A stretch of 53,092 bases of DNA from an uncultured Lachnospiraceae bacterium (GTDB lineage Bacteria > Bacillota > Clostridia > Lachnospirales > Lachnospiraceae): the NCBI GenBank assembly GCA_902775485.1, contig CACYMJ010000008.1:1-53092 (forward strand), written 5' to 3'. Below the pieces are notes generated by a model. It was not told where the DNA came from. It was given only the letters and a program-made list of their open reading frames with translations, and did no database searches. Positions 9,363 to 18,156 of the stretch are shown here, piece after piece. Made by a program: the position numbers and the translations under genes. How positions within the stretch are numbered: the stretch's first letter is position 1; every line of letters begins with the position of its first letter.

Positions 9363-9391
9363 TTGATTTTGCGCCTGTTTATAACTATAAT
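9363..9391 (+). promoter_or_regulatory. Sigma-A-type promoter of ftsH
   Basis: TTGATT at 9363-9368, a 17-base spacer and a perfect TATAAT at 9386-9391. The expected start near 9398 leaves a leader of about 127 bases before the ftsH ATG. That leader contains the two hairpins listed separately. Confidence 0.75.
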
Positions 9392-9430
9392 AAACCGATA
9401 ACACTAATTTAGTAGGTAATACCTTGGATG

Positions 9431-9457
9431 TGTCAGGTTTTCTGTGAAAACATGACA
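9431..9457 (+). promoter_or_regulatory. Strong hairpin in the ftsH leader
   Basis: The arms TGTCA-G-GTTTTC (9431-9442) and GAAAAC-A-TGACA (9446-9457) enclose a TGT loop, giving 11 paired bases with one internal mismatch. No T-tract follows, so it is not an ordinary terminator. It could be a regulatory RNA element or a protein-binding inverted repeat downstream of the promoter. Confidence 0.55.
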
Positions 9458-9464
9458 TGTAGCC

Positions 9465-9500
9465 CCCGCACCTCACCGAAGGTGATTTCTAATGCGCGGG
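9465..9500 (+). promoter_or_regulatory. Second stem-loop in the ftsH leader
   Basis: An inner hairpin TCACC-GAA-GGTGA (9473-9485) lies inside an outer CCCGC/GCGGG pair (9465-9469 with 9496-9500). It ends about 12 bases before the AGAGGAGG ribosome binding site of ftsH. With the preceding hairpin it makes up most of the leader. Confidence 0.4.
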
Positions 9501-9524
9501 TGGTTCTACGACAGAGGAGGATTT

Positions 9525-11501
9525 ATGGATAATCAGGGCAACGGCAATAACGATAATAATAAGAACAAGAAACAGCATAACCAGCAGATGCTGCTGATCA
9601 TAATTGTTGTTTCGGTGGTTCTGTTCGTCATTCTATCCTATATGAGAACGATGTTTAACAGCGCCACAAACCAGAAGATAACATATGACGCTTTTATCAA
9701 TAAAGTCGAGAGCGGTGAAGTCGAGAGCGTTGTCATCAGTTCCGATGAGATAACGATAGTTCCCAAGGGACAGGAGAACGCATATGTGACGATGAAGTAT
9801 TATACCATTCCGGTATACGATGATTCTCTTCCCGACAGACTGTTAAAGGCAGGTGTTAAGTTTGAACAGAAGGAGTCGGATTCATCATCCATGATCCTTT
9901 CGTTCATTCTTTCCTATATTTTACCGATACTTCTGTTCTGGCTCATCATCAGCTTCTTTATGAGGCGGATGGGAGGCGGCGGAATAATGGGCGTAGGAAA
10001 AAGCAATGCCAAGATGTACGTTCAGAAAGAGACCGGAGTGACGTTCAAGGATGTTGCCGGACAGGATGAAGCCAAGGAATCGTTGCAGGAAGTTGTCGAT
10101 TTTCTTCATAATCCCGGAAAGTATGTCAAGATCGGTGCAAAGCTTCCGAAGGGTGCCCTTCTCGTAGGCCCTCCCGGAACAGGTAAGACGCTTCTTGCCA
10201 AGGCTGTTGCCGGTGAAGCGCACGTTCCGTTCTTTTCGCTTGCGGGATCTGATTTTGTAGAAATGTATGTAGGTGTCGGAGCGTCAAGGGTAAGGGATCT
10301 GTTCCGCGATGCCCAGAAGAACGCACCGTGTATCATATTCATCGATGAGATAGATGCAATAGGAAAATCAAGGGACTCACGCTACGGAGGCGGAAATGAC
10401 GAGCGTGAACAGACGCTCAACCAGCTGCTTTCGGAGATGGACGGATTTGACAGTGCAAAGGGCATCATGATCCTTGCGGCAACAAACAGACCGGAGATAC
10501 TCGATAAGGCACTTCTCCGCCCGGGAAGATTTGACAGGCGTATAATCGTTGACAAACCGGACCTTAAGGGACGAAAGGAAACTCTCAAGGTTCACTCCAA
10601 GGACGTTCTGCTTGACGATTCGGTTGACTTTGACGAGATCGCACTTGCAACAGCCGGTGCAGTGGGATCGGATCTTGCAAATATGGTAAATGAAGCCGCC
10701 ATCAATGCGGTAAAGAACGGGCGCGAGACGGTAAATCAGAAGGATCTTCTCGAAGCCATAGAGGTCGTTATGATGGGTAAGGAGAAGAAAGACCGCATAA
10801 TGACCAAGAAGGAACGCAGGATAGTGGCATATCATGAGATAGGCCATGCTCTTGCATCCGCACTCCAGAAGAATACCGATCCGATACAGAAGATCACGAT
10901 CGTGCCCAGGACTATGGGTGCCCTGGGATATGCATGGTATGTTCCCGAAGAAGAGAAACATCTCGAATCAAAGGACGAGCTGTATGAACAGATAGTCACG
11001 GCTCTTGCCGGAAGAGCTGCGGAAGAGCTCATATTCGAGTCGGTAACGAACGGAGCCAGCAACGATATAGAAAAGGCAACATCACTTGCCAGAGCGATGG
11101 TCACAAGGTTTGGTATGTCGGACAGATTCGGTCTTATCAAACTTGAGAGCATGGAAGATAGATACTTAAGCGGCCGCATGGTGATGGAATGTGCCGATGA
11201 GACGGCAGCGGGCGTTGACGAGGAGGTTATGAAGATAATCTCCAAGGCGTACGAAGAGGCAAAGAGGCTTCTTAACGAGAACAGGGATCTTCTCGACAGG
11301 CTCGCCGAATATCTGCTTGAGAAGGAAAGTATTACCGGCAAGCAGTTCATGGAGATCTTCAGAACGAAATATCCCGATGCGGATAAGGAAGAGGAAGCGG
11401 ATGAGACTGCGGCGGAAGATGCCGGAGCTGAAATATCCGATACAGAGGAGACCGCTGCGCAAGAGGCCGATAAAGGTACGGTATTTGATGCAAAAGTTTG
11501 A
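9525..11501 (+). CDS. ftsH: ATP-dependent zinc metalloprotease FtsH
   Basis: This 658-residue membrane protease unfolds and degrades membrane and regulatory proteins. Visible parts are membrane segment 1 (about 20-40), an extracytoplasmic segment, membrane segment 2 (about 121-142), a Walker A GPPGTGKT, Walker [12 protein letters not shown], second region of homology [19 protein letters not shown], and the zinc site YHEIGHAL (HEIGH rather than the common HEAGH, still HExxH). The last 30 residues are highly acidic (Glu/Asp/Ala). The ATG at 9525 follows AGAGGAGG; the in-frame ATG at 9492 lies in the leader stem and lacks a site. The following gene begins inside the last codons, 14 bases before the end of ftsH, so transcription probably continues downstream. 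ftsH next to a sugar-sensing operon is not a link I recognise. Confidence 0.96.
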   Translation: MDNQGNGNNDNNKNKKQHNQQMLLIIIVVSVVLFVILSYMRTMFNSATNQKITYDAFINKVESGEVESVVISSDEITIVPKGQENAYVTMKYYTIPVYDDSLPDRLLKAGVKFEQKESDSSSMILSFILSYILPILLFWLIISFFMRRMGGGGIMGVGKSNAKMYVQKETGVTFKDVAGQDEAKESLQEVVDFLHNPGKYVKIGAKLPKGALLVGPPGTGKTLLAKAVAGEAHVPFFSLAGSDFVEMYVGVGASRVRDLFRDAQKNAPCIIFIDEIDAIGKSRDSRYGGGNDEREQTLNQLLSEMDGFDSAKGIMILAATNRPEILDKALLRPGRFDRRIIVDKPDLKGRKETLKVHSKDVLLDDSVDFDEIALATAGAVGSDLANMVNEAAINAVKNGRETVNQKDLLEAIEVVMMGKEKKDRIMTKKERRIVAYHEIGHALASALQKNTDPIQKITIVPRTMGALGYAWYVPEEEKHLESKDELYEQIVTALAGRAAEELIFESVTNGASNDIEKATSLARAMVTRFGMSDRFGLIKLESMEDRYLSGRMVMECADETAAGVDEEVMKIISKAYEEAKRLLNENRDLLDRLAEYLLEKESITGKQFMEIFRTKYPDADKEEEADETAAEDAGAEISDTEETAAQEADKGTVFDAKV

Positions 11502-12549
11502 ATATTCGAATAAATCATTCCGGTTTATGATCGTCGGTACGGTGATAATGATCGCCGCCGCGGTCGCAACCGGGATAACATTCCATTTCATAACGAAGAC
11601 AATGCAGAATATCGAACCCGAAGAGGTTTTCGATTATGAAAGGCATTATGCATTTGTTGCGGAGGATTCACAGAGCGATCTGTGGCAGGAGGTTTTCAGA
11701 TCCGCTAACGAACAGGCAAAGGAATACAACATTTATCTTGAAGATCTGAGTACCGCGCTCGGAAGGGATTATTCCGCACGTGACCTGCTGCGTATAGCGG
11801 TCAATTCCGGGATGGACGGAATAGTTTATTCCGGCGGGGCTGATAAGAAGGTCAGTGATCTTATCGATAAAGCGGCTGATGCGGGCATAGGCGTCGTCGT
11901 TTTGCAGAACGATGTTGAAACATCGAAGAGACAGTGCTATGTCGGTCTTAATTACTATGAACTCGGACAGATGTATGCCATCCAGATCGAGAAACTTATC
12001 GATCCGGATAATTTGGCGGAAACATCAATAGATATCCTTGTCGACGGGGATATGTCCGAGGGCGCATCAAATCTTATCGTAATGGCAATAGAAGATTATC
12101 TTCGCGAAAGATCGGGGGAGGATCAGGAACAGATACTCCCCGAGATCGTTGTCACCAGGATCGAAGCCGAAGATATATTCAGTGCCGAAGAGCGCATACG
12201 AAACATTTTCCTGGAGAAAGAAGATCTTCCCGATATCATGCTGTGCGTTAACAGCGTTTATACGAGGTGTGCTTATCAGGCGGTGGTCGATTACAACCTT
12301 GTCGGACAGATACAGATCATAGGGTATTTTGCAAATGATACTATAATCGATGCCGTAGACAAACAGGTCATTTTCTCCACCATCTCCGTTGATACCGAGG
12401 AGATGGGAAAATCATGTATCCAGGCCCTGTATGAATATAACAACATGGGCTATACCAATTCATATCTTCCTGTTGGTATCGAAGTCGTAGATCAGGCAAA
12501 GGCAAAGAAAATAATGGATGAAAAATCGGCGGAAGGAGGAAACCGATGA
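11488..12549 (+). CDS. Membrane-anchored periplasmic-binding-protein-like sugar sensor
   Basis: 353 residues: a short cytoplasmic N-terminus, one membrane helix (about residues 15-37, with no lipobox Cys), then a type 1 periplasmic binding-protein fold of the ribose/galactose class, seen in AVNSGMDGIVYSGGADKKVSDLIDKA and in the VVVLQNDVE and VNSVYTRCAYQAV segments. Because it is anchored by an uncleaved helix rather than a lipid and is encoded directly before a YesM-type kinase (overlap of four bases, ATGA), I infer that it is a ligand-sensing accessory subunit rather than a transport protein. The ATG at 11488 lies inside the end of ftsH, with AAAGG 11 bases upstream. Another ATG at 11527 would remove the cytoplasmic residues. 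Confidence 0.82.
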   Translation: MQKFEYSNKSFRFMIVGTVIMIAAAVATGITFHFITKTMQNIEPEEVFDYERHYAFVAEDSQSDLWQEVFRSANEQAKEYNIYLEDLSTALGRDYSARDLLRIAVNSGMDGIVYSGGADKKVSDLIDKAADAGIGVVVLQNDVETSKRQCYVGLNYYELGQMYAIQIEKLIDPDNLAETSIDILVDGDMSEGASNLIVMAIEDYLRERSGEDQEQILPEIVVTRIEAEDIFSAEERIRNIFLEKEDLPDIMLCVNSVYTRCAYQAVVDYNLVGQIQIIGYFANDTIIDAVDKQVIFSTISVDTEEMGKSCIQALYEYNNMGYTNSYLPVGIEVVDQAKAKKIMDEKSAEGGNR

Positions 12550-14039
12550 TCGCTGCGATCCGTGGAAAATGGAATAACGCATCGGTAAGGTCAAAGCTCC
12601 TCATCGCTTTTCTGATACCTAACCTTCTGATACTTGCGGTTAATATCTATATGTATGCAAGCGTCAACAGTATGATCGCAAGAGTTGATGAGATATACGT
12701 TGTAAACGTAAGCCTTAACAATCTGTCCGATGATCTGACTCTTCTGCAGAACTCCATGAGGGAGTATCTCGAGAGTAAGGGAACCGCCGCGCTTAATGAT
12801 TATTACACGGCAGAGCAGAATTACCGGAACGGACTTGCCGTACTCGACCTTAAGAACTCAGGTGCCGCGGTATATGCGATGCTGGAGAACATAGTAAACC
12901 AGTCCGAGAATTACCTTCGCGTAGCCGGAGATACCATAACCGCAAAGCGTGGGCGTAACGTTGAGAAGTACAAGGCATCATATGAAGAAACGATGGATAT
13001 GTATTCGGATCTTCAGACGTGTATATACGCACTGAACAACAGGCAGTTTAAAAAGAATACAGCCGATTACAGCATACTGCTCTCGTCTCTCAGATTCATG
13101 GAGATGATAACGATAATAATCCTTGTGTTCATAGGCGCGGTCAACGTTACAGTCGTATTCCTGATGACGAAGAGTATGACGCTGCCGCTGATCGATCTTT
13201 CACGGGCCGCGAACGAAGTTGCGGAAGGAAATTTCGATGTCTCGGTAGAGACGGGGGAAGGCAGCGACGAGATAAGCGTCGTGTCCAAGGCATTTAAACA
13301 GATGCTTGGCAGCATACAGAAATACATTGCCGAGATAAAAGATTCCGTTATGCGTGAAAGCCTTCTGAAGGAACATGAGCTTGTCATGGAAAACCGCATG
13401 AAGGAAGTACAGCTGCGTTCGCTACAGGCGCAGATCAACCCGCATTTCCTGTTCAATACCCTTAATGCAGGTGAACAGCTTGCCATGATGGAGGGAGCTG
13501 ACAAGACAACCGAGTTCATCGAGAACATGGCGGACTTTTTCAGATATAATATAAAGAAGATCGACAACGATGCATCGATCGCCGAAGAGATAGCTCTTGT
13601 TGATAAGTACGTATATATACTCAATGTAAGGTTTACCGGTGAGATCCATTATTCAAAGGACATTGACGAGGATGTCACGGAGGTCAGGGTGCCGAGCATG
13701 ATACTGCAGCCGATAGTCGAAAATGCCGTCAACTACGGAATCAGAGGTATCGACTGGGAAGGACATATAGAACTGAAAGTTTACAGGGAAAACGGAAACG
13801 TGCTTCTGTCCATCAGGGACAACGGCATCGGAATGAGTGCCGAACAGATAGACAGGATACTTTCGGGAGAAGCTGTGGGAGAAGTTTCCGCTGACCACGC
13901 CGCATCAAACGGAATAGGGCTTGGTAATGTTATAGAAAGATTACAGATATTCACCGGACAGAGAGATGTTATGGAAATACACAGTGAAGGAGCAAACAAA
14001 GGAACAGAGTTTGTTATAAAGGTACCGTTACATGTATAG
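12546..14039 (+). CDS. YesM-type sensor histidine kinase
   Basis: 497 residues. Membrane segments at about 18-38 and 187-207 flank an extracellular helical sensor region (39-186). A HAMP linker follows (208-262), then a coiled stretch and the LytS/YesM kinase block LQAQINPHFLFNTLN with the phosphorylated His300, and the ATPase domain with NAVNYGIRG, DNGIGM and NGIGLGNVIERL. It should phosphorylate the regulator encoded next. The start (12546) overlaps the preceding stop (ATGA) and follows GGAGG by six bases. The operon arrangement suggests that the anchored binding protein upstream reports sugar binding to this sensor. Confidence 0.93.
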   Translation: MIAAIRGKWNNASVRSKLLIAFLIPNLLILAVNIYMYASVNSMIARVDEIYVVNVSLNNLSDDLTLLQNSMREYLESKGTAALNDYYTAEQNYRNGLAVLDLKNSGAAVYAMLENIVNQSENYLRVAGDTITAKRGRNVEKYKASYEETMDMYSDLQTCIYALNNRQFKKNTADYSILLSSLRFMEMITIIILVFIGAVNVTVVFLMTKSMTLPLIDLSRAANEVAEGNFDVSVETGEGSDEISVVSKAFKQMLGSIQKYIAEIKDSVMRESLLKEHELVMENRMKEVQLRSLQAQINPHFLFNTLNAGEQLAMMEGADKTTEFIENMADFFRYNIKKIDNDASIAEEIALVDKYVYILNVRFTGEIHYSKDIDEDVTEVRVPSMILQPIVENAVNYGIRGIDWEGHIELKVYRENGNVLLSIRDNGIGMSAEQIDRILSGEAVGEVSADHAASNGIGLGNVIERLQIFTGQRDVMEIHSEGANKGTEFVIKVPLHV

Positions 14040-15642
14040 GATACTGCTCGCAGATGACGAAGGTATCGTCATCAACTCGTTGACAATGATAATCGAGAAG
14101 AACTTCGAGGGACAGTTCGAGATCGAAAGTGCAAAATCGGGAAGGATGGCCATTGAAGTGGCCGAAAGATTCCGGCCGGATGTGATCTTTATGGACATAC
14201 AGATGCCGGGAATAAACGGTATTGAGGCGATGAAGGAGATAAGATCGATACTGCCTTCGGTGCTGTTTATCGTCCTTACGGCATATGACAAGTTCGATTA
14301 TGCCAAGGAAGCCATCGGACTCGGAGTATTGGATTATCTGAACAAACCGTATAATCCGAAATCGATCACATCGGCAATAGATCGTGTCAAGGAGGAACTT
14401 GATACAAGAAGGGAAAAGAGAAGACAGGATCTTCAGACAAAGGAAAAGCTCGAAACGGTCGTTCCGATCATTGAGAACGGTTTTATCTCGAGTATCATTT
14501 TCCAGGAACCTTTTGAAGAGGATATAGAGAATTATAAAAATCTGTTAAGTCTTGACGCGGATTACGGATACATGGCCGCGGTCATGTTCGGTGAAGCATG
14601 GCAGGGAAACTATCTGACCAATGCTGTGGGGTCTGCGGTTAAGGCACAGACCGTATATTACGGCAGGGTCAGGGAGATAATAATGGACACGTTTCCGGAT
14701 GAGGTCGTGGGTTCGATAAGTTCAAACAAGATCCCGCTGTTCGTTCCGCGAAAAGACCTGTCGATGGATTACGGTGAACGATCTGATCTTATAGAACGAT
14801 CGAGGGTGGCCGTGCGGGAAATGCGAAATGCCACAGACATCCAGTACAGGATCGGGATCGGCGGCATCAAGAGACTGAAAAACTGCTATGAGTCATACGA
14901 AGAGGCGATGAAGGCACTCTATGCAACAAAGGGAAGCGTGGCTCACGTAGACGATCTTCCGATAGCGGTATCATATGAGGACAGTTACCCGGTGGATCTG
15001 GAGAATGAGATCTTTGAAAAACTGTCCGATAAGGATGTTGACGGATGCGTTCTTGTAAGTGACAAGTTCTTTGAGTGGATGAGTGAGATGCACTCCGATG
15101 ACATCATGAGCATAAAACTCAAATCGCTGGAATTCGTTTTGAGGGCCGAAGGTGATATGTACAAAAGCGGCGGCCATCTGTATGAGTTTGAAAGCCGCAA
15201 GGATTATCTTGCCAAGATCATAGACATGACCTCACTTGAGGAGATAAAGGCGTGGTTTATCGAAAAGATGAGATATGCAGCGGCAAACATGACAACGGGA
15301 AGTGTTGATCATACGCATTATCTTATCAAACAGGCTCTTGAGTATATCGAGAACAACGTCGGAAAAGATATTTCATTAAATGAGATATCGGAAAAACTCA
15401 ATATCAGTTCATATTATTTTTCCAAGCTGTTCAAGGAAGAAACCAATGAAGGATTTGTCGAATATCTGACAAAGACCAGGGTTGAAAAGGCCAAGGAAAT
15501 GTTAAGGGATCCCGCAAAGTCCATCAAAGAGGTCGGAAACGAGTGCGGGTATTCCGATCCGAACTATTTTTCAAGGATATTCAAGAAAGCAACCGGAATG
15601 ACACCTACCGAATACAAGGAGAGAGCAGGAAGTGGATTATAA
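14032..15642 (+). CDS. YesN-type response regulator with AraC DNA-binding domain
   Basis: 536 residues. The N-terminal receiver has the acidic pair Asp8-Asp9 and phosphoacceptor Asp55 (FMDIQMPG). A long middle region of about 300 residues with a degenerate GGDEF-like look follows, and the last 100 residues form an AraC/XylS double helix-turn-helix (ISLNEISEKLNISSYYFSKLF, then GYSDPNYFSRIFKKATGMTP). It overlaps the kinase gene by eight bases. The likely target is the sugar transporter operon that starts at 16869, by analogy with other YesMN systems next to carbohydrate ABC transporters. The transporter has its own terminator-isolated transcription unit, so regulation would be in trans over a short distance. 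Confidence 0.93.
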   Translation: MYRILLADDEGIVINSLTMIIEKNFEGQFEIESAKSGRMAIEVAERFRPDVIFMDIQMPGINGIEAMKEIRSILPSVLFIVLTAYDKFDYAKEAIGLGVLDYLNKPYNPKSITSAIDRVKEELDTRREKRRQDLQTKEKLETVVPIIENGFISSIIFQEPFEEDIENYKNLLSLDADYGYMAAVMFGEAWQGNYLTNAVGSAVKAQTVYYGRVREIIMDTFPDEVVGSISSNKIPLFVPRKDLSMDYGERSDLIERSRVAVREMRNATDIQYRIGIGGIKRLKNCYESYEEAMKALYATKGSVAHVDDLPIAVSYEDSYPVDLENEIFEKLSDKDVDGCVLVSDKFFEWMSEMHSDDIMSIKLKSLEFVLRAEGDMYKSGGHLYEFESRKDYLAKIIDMTSLEEIKAWFIEKMRYAAANMTTGSVDHTHYLIKQALEYIENNVGKDISLNEISEKLNISSYYFSKLFKEETNEGFVEYLTKTRVEKAKEMLRDPAKSIKEVGNECGYSDPNYFSRIFKKATGMTPTEYKERAGSGL

Positions 15643-16669
15643 AAAGATAACGGCGATATTTACGGCGCTTGCGCTTGCGGCCTCGGTCCTTACCGGATGT
15701 TCTGCGGCCGCACCGAGCAATATACCCAAGCCTGAACAGAAGGATGACAGGATACAGATCGGCCTGTCCATAGATTCATTTCTTATAGAAAGATGGTCCA
15801 GAGAACGGGATCTGTTTGTTTCTAAAGCACAGGAACTCGGAGCCGAGGTCAATGTCCAGAACGCAAACGGTATTGTGGAGGAACAGATCAAGCAGATCAG
15901 GTATTTCATAGATAAAAACGTTGATGTCATCGTTGTGATCGCCATAGATGATATCGCCATAAAAGATGCTATAGATGAAGCAAAGAGGGCGGGGATAAAG
16001 GTGATCGCGTATGACAGACCGATCAGAAATGCCAATGTGGATCTTTATCTTTCCGTTGACAATGAAAAGGTCGGGGAACTTATGGCCGCTTATATCAAGA
16101 AGAAGATCGGAAACGAAGGTACCATAATACAGGTAAAAGGCTCACCGACAGACTACAATGTCCAGATGGTCCAGGACGGTTTCGAAAGGATACTCTCAAC
16201 AACGAAGATAAAGGTTGATTATGCTGAGTTTTCAAACGGATGGGTGGCTGAAAACGGGTTTGCCGTAACGGATGAGTATCTGAAGACAGGGAAAACCCCG
16301 GATGCCATAATGTGCGGAAATGATAACCTGGCGGCGCACGCCATTAGAGCTCTTATAGAACACAGACTCGGCGGAAAGGTGTGCGTGGTGGGACAGGATG
16401 CCGATCTGGAAGCTTGTCAGAGGATCGTGGAAGGTACACAGTACATGACGGTATACAAACCGGTCGAAAAACTTGCGGTAAAAGCAGCTGAGCGGGCAGT
16501 GGATATGGCAGGCGATGTTCCGTTGGGACTTAAATATACATTTAATGACGGAACATATGACGTACCGTATGAAAAACTGGATCCGGTTGCAGTAACAAAA
16601 GAGAATATGGATGAAGTCATCACGGGCAAGTATCACCAGAAAAACGAGATATACCTTAATGTTCCGTAG
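15632..16669 (+). CDS. Sugar-binding lipoprotein of the regulatory operon
   Basis: 345 residues with a lipoprotein signal peptide ending LTGC (lipidated Cys23) and a ribose/xylose-type binding-protein fold (GLSIDSFLIERWSRERDLF, AIDDIAIKDAIDEAKRAGIKVIAYDRP). It starts at GTG 15632, 11 bases inside the regulator gene, with AAGGAG ten bases upstream. It is a paralogue of the transport binding protein at 16869 but belongs to the kinase/regulator transcript, which ends in a terminator just after it. It may therefore act in sensing, delivering ligand to the kinase complex, or serve as a second binding protein for the transporter. Confidence 0.9.
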   Translation: MDYKKITAIFTALALAASVLTGCSAAAPSNIPKPEQKDDRIQIGLSIDSFLIERWSRERDLFVSKAQELGAEVNVQNANGIVEEQIKQIRYFIDKNVDVIVVIAIDDIAIKDAIDEAKRAGIKVIAYDRPIRNANVDLYLSVDNEKVGELMAAYIKKKIGNEGTIIQVKGSPTDYNVQMVQDGFERILSTTKIKVDYAEFSNGWVAENGFAVTDEYLKTGKTPDAIMCGNDNLAAHAIRALIEHRLGGKVCVVGQDADLEACQRIVEGTQYMTVYKPVEKLAVKAAERAVDMAGDVPLGLKYTFNDGTYDVPYEKLDPVAVTKENMDEVITGKYHQKNEIYLNVP

Positions 16670-16697
16670 TTTCCGGCAAGAGCATAAAAGGGTCACT

Positions 16698-16741
16698 AGC
16701 ACAATTTTGTCGAACCTGTAACAAAATTGTGCTATTTTTTT
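16698..16741 (+). terminator. Rho-independent terminator of the ftsH/regulatory operon
   Basis: A perfect 13-base-pair stem (AGCACAATTTTGT at 16698-16710 with ACAAAATTGTGCT at 16721-16733) with a ten-base loop, followed by a run of eight T. Confidence 0.92.
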
Positions 16742-16825
16742 CGCTCCGGTTCACATCATAAAAAAATTTTAAAGAAAGAAACAAGTCTTTCTAGATTATG
16801 AAGTGATAATGTGTTAAGCGTAGTC

Positions 16826-16844
16826 GGGTCGCATGGTGTGACCC
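16826..16844 (+). promoter_or_regulatory. Short hairpin in the leader of the sugar-binding protein gene
   Basis: GGGTCGCA and TGTGACCC pair over eight bases (one G-U) around a TGG loop, followed by A7 and then the GGGAGG ribosome binding site. It may protect the 5' end of this probably abundant message. The surrounding 120 bases are AT-rich and include GATAAT at 16805-16810 as a possible -10 box, without a clear -35. Confidence 0.45.
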
Positions 16845-16868
16845 AAAAAAACAAAGGGAGGACTTAAA

Positions 16869-18041
16869 ATGTCAAAGAAAGTATTATCAGTATTACTTGC
16901 AACAGTAATGACAGCTTCTCTTCTTGTTGGTTGTGGCGGAACAGCAGCAGCTCCTGCAGCTGATGCAGCAGCTCCCGCAGCTACAGAGGAAGCAGCTCCT
17001 GCAGACGATGCAGCAGCTACAGAGGAAGCAGCTCCTGCAGACGACGCAGCAGCTACAGGCGGAGCAAAGGTCGGCGTAGCAATGCCTACAAAGGACCTTC
17101 AGAGATGGAACCAGGATGGTTCAAACATGGAAGAACAGCTTAAGGCTGCCGGCTATGAAGTTGACCTTCAGTTCGCTAACAACGACGTTAAAGAGCAGGT
17201 TAACCAGATCGAGAACATGATCAACAACGGATGTAACGTTCTCGTTATCGCTTCTATCGAAGGTGATTCACTTGGAACAGTCCTTGCAACAGCTAAGGAA
17301 AAAGGTATCCCCGTTATCGCTTATGACCGTCTTATCATGAACACGGATGCAGTTTCATACTATGCTACATTCGATAACTACATGGTTGGTACAAAGCAGG
17401 GTGAGTACATCGAGAAGGAACTTGGACTTAAGGACGGAGCAGAAGGTCCTTTCAACCTTGAGGTTACCACAGGTGATCCCGGTGACAACAATGCAAGATA
17501 TTTCTATCAGGGTGCTATCGACGTTCTTCAGCCTTACATCGACAAGGGTGTCCTTGTTGTTAAGTCAGGCCAGCTTGATTTCGATCAGGTTGCTACAGCA
17601 AGCTGGTCATCAGAGAACGCTCAGTCAAGAGCCGAGAACATCGTTTCTTCTAACTATGCAGATGGATCAAACATCGATGCATGGCTTTGCTCAAACGACT
17701 CAACAGCTCAGGGTGTAGTTGCAGCTCTTGATGCTAACTACAACGGCGAGTGGCCCATCATCACAGGTCAGGACTGCGATATCGTATCAGTTCAGAACAT
17801 GATCGCTGGTAAGCAGTCAATGTCTATCTTCAAGGATACACGTACTCTTGCAGCTCAGGTTGTTAAGATGGTTGGTCAGATCCTTAAGGGCGAGACAGTT
17901 GATGTTAACGATACAGAGACATACGACAATGGTACAGGCGTTATCCCTTCATACCTTTGCGAGCCCGTATTTGCTGATATCAACAACTACAAAGAGCTTC
18001 TTATCGATTCTGGTTACTACACAGAGGATCAGCTTCAGTAA
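16869..18041 (+). CDS. ChvE-like multiple-sugar-binding lipoprotein of an ABC transporter
   Basis: 390 residues with a signal peptide ending LLVGC (Cys22), an Ala/Pro/Glu/Asp linker (about 23-65) and a binding domain beginning GVAMPTKDLQRWNQDG, typical of the ChvE/MmsE group that binds aldoses such as glucose, galactose, xylose or arabinose. GGGAGG lies upstream of the ATG. Codon choice (AAC, TTC, CTT, GCT/GCA, ATC) is strongly biased compared with neighbours, as expected for a very abundant protein. It heads the transport operon. A strong hairpin without a T-tract follows it, which would favour more binding protein than membrane components. Confidence 0.94.
   Translation: MSKKVLSVLLATVMTASLLVGCGGTAAAPAADAAAPAATEEAAPADDAAATEEAAPADDAAATGGAKVGVAMPTKDLQRWNQDGSNMEEQLKAAGYEVDLQFANNDVKEQVNQIENMINNGCNVLVIASIEGDSLGTVLATAKEKGIPVIAYDRLIMNTDAVSYYATFDNYMVGTKQGEYIEKELGLKDGAEGPFNLEVTTGDPGDNNARYFYQGAIDVLQPYIDKGVLVVKSGQLDFDQVATASWSSENAQSRAENIVSSNYADGSNIDAWLCSNDSTAQGVVAALDANYNGEWPIITGQDCDIVSVQNMIAGKQSMSIFKDTRTLAAQVVKMVGQILKGETVDVNDTETYDNGTGVIPSYLCEPVFADINNYKELLIDSGYYTEDQLQ
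16983..17054 (+). repeat. Two 36-base direct repeats in the lipoprotein linker
   Basis: Two nearly identical 36-base units (starting at 16983 and 17019) encode two copies of TEEAAPADDAAA. They extend the flexible linker between the lipid anchor and the binding domain. Copy number may vary between strains through slippage or recombination without changing the frame. Confidence 0.85.
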
Positions 18042-18074
18042 TTACATGATCTAACAGAATCAGGAAATAACCAT

Positions 18075-18100
18075 ACAGGCGGGCATTATTACCCGCCTGT
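18075..18100 (+). promoter_or_regulatory. Intercistronic hairpin between binding-protein and ATPase genes
   Basis: A perfect nine-base-pair GC-rich stem (ACAGGCGGG / CCCGCCTGT) with an eight-base loop, followed by AGGTTTGAG rather than a T-tract. Its position after a binding-protein gene fits a 3'-end stabiliser or partial terminator that sets the protein ratio within the operon. Confidence 0.75.
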
Positions 18101-18156
18101 AGGTTTGAGTAAAAGACTTTCTTGGAGAAGTCAGGAAAAGTTTGGAGGGATCGACT

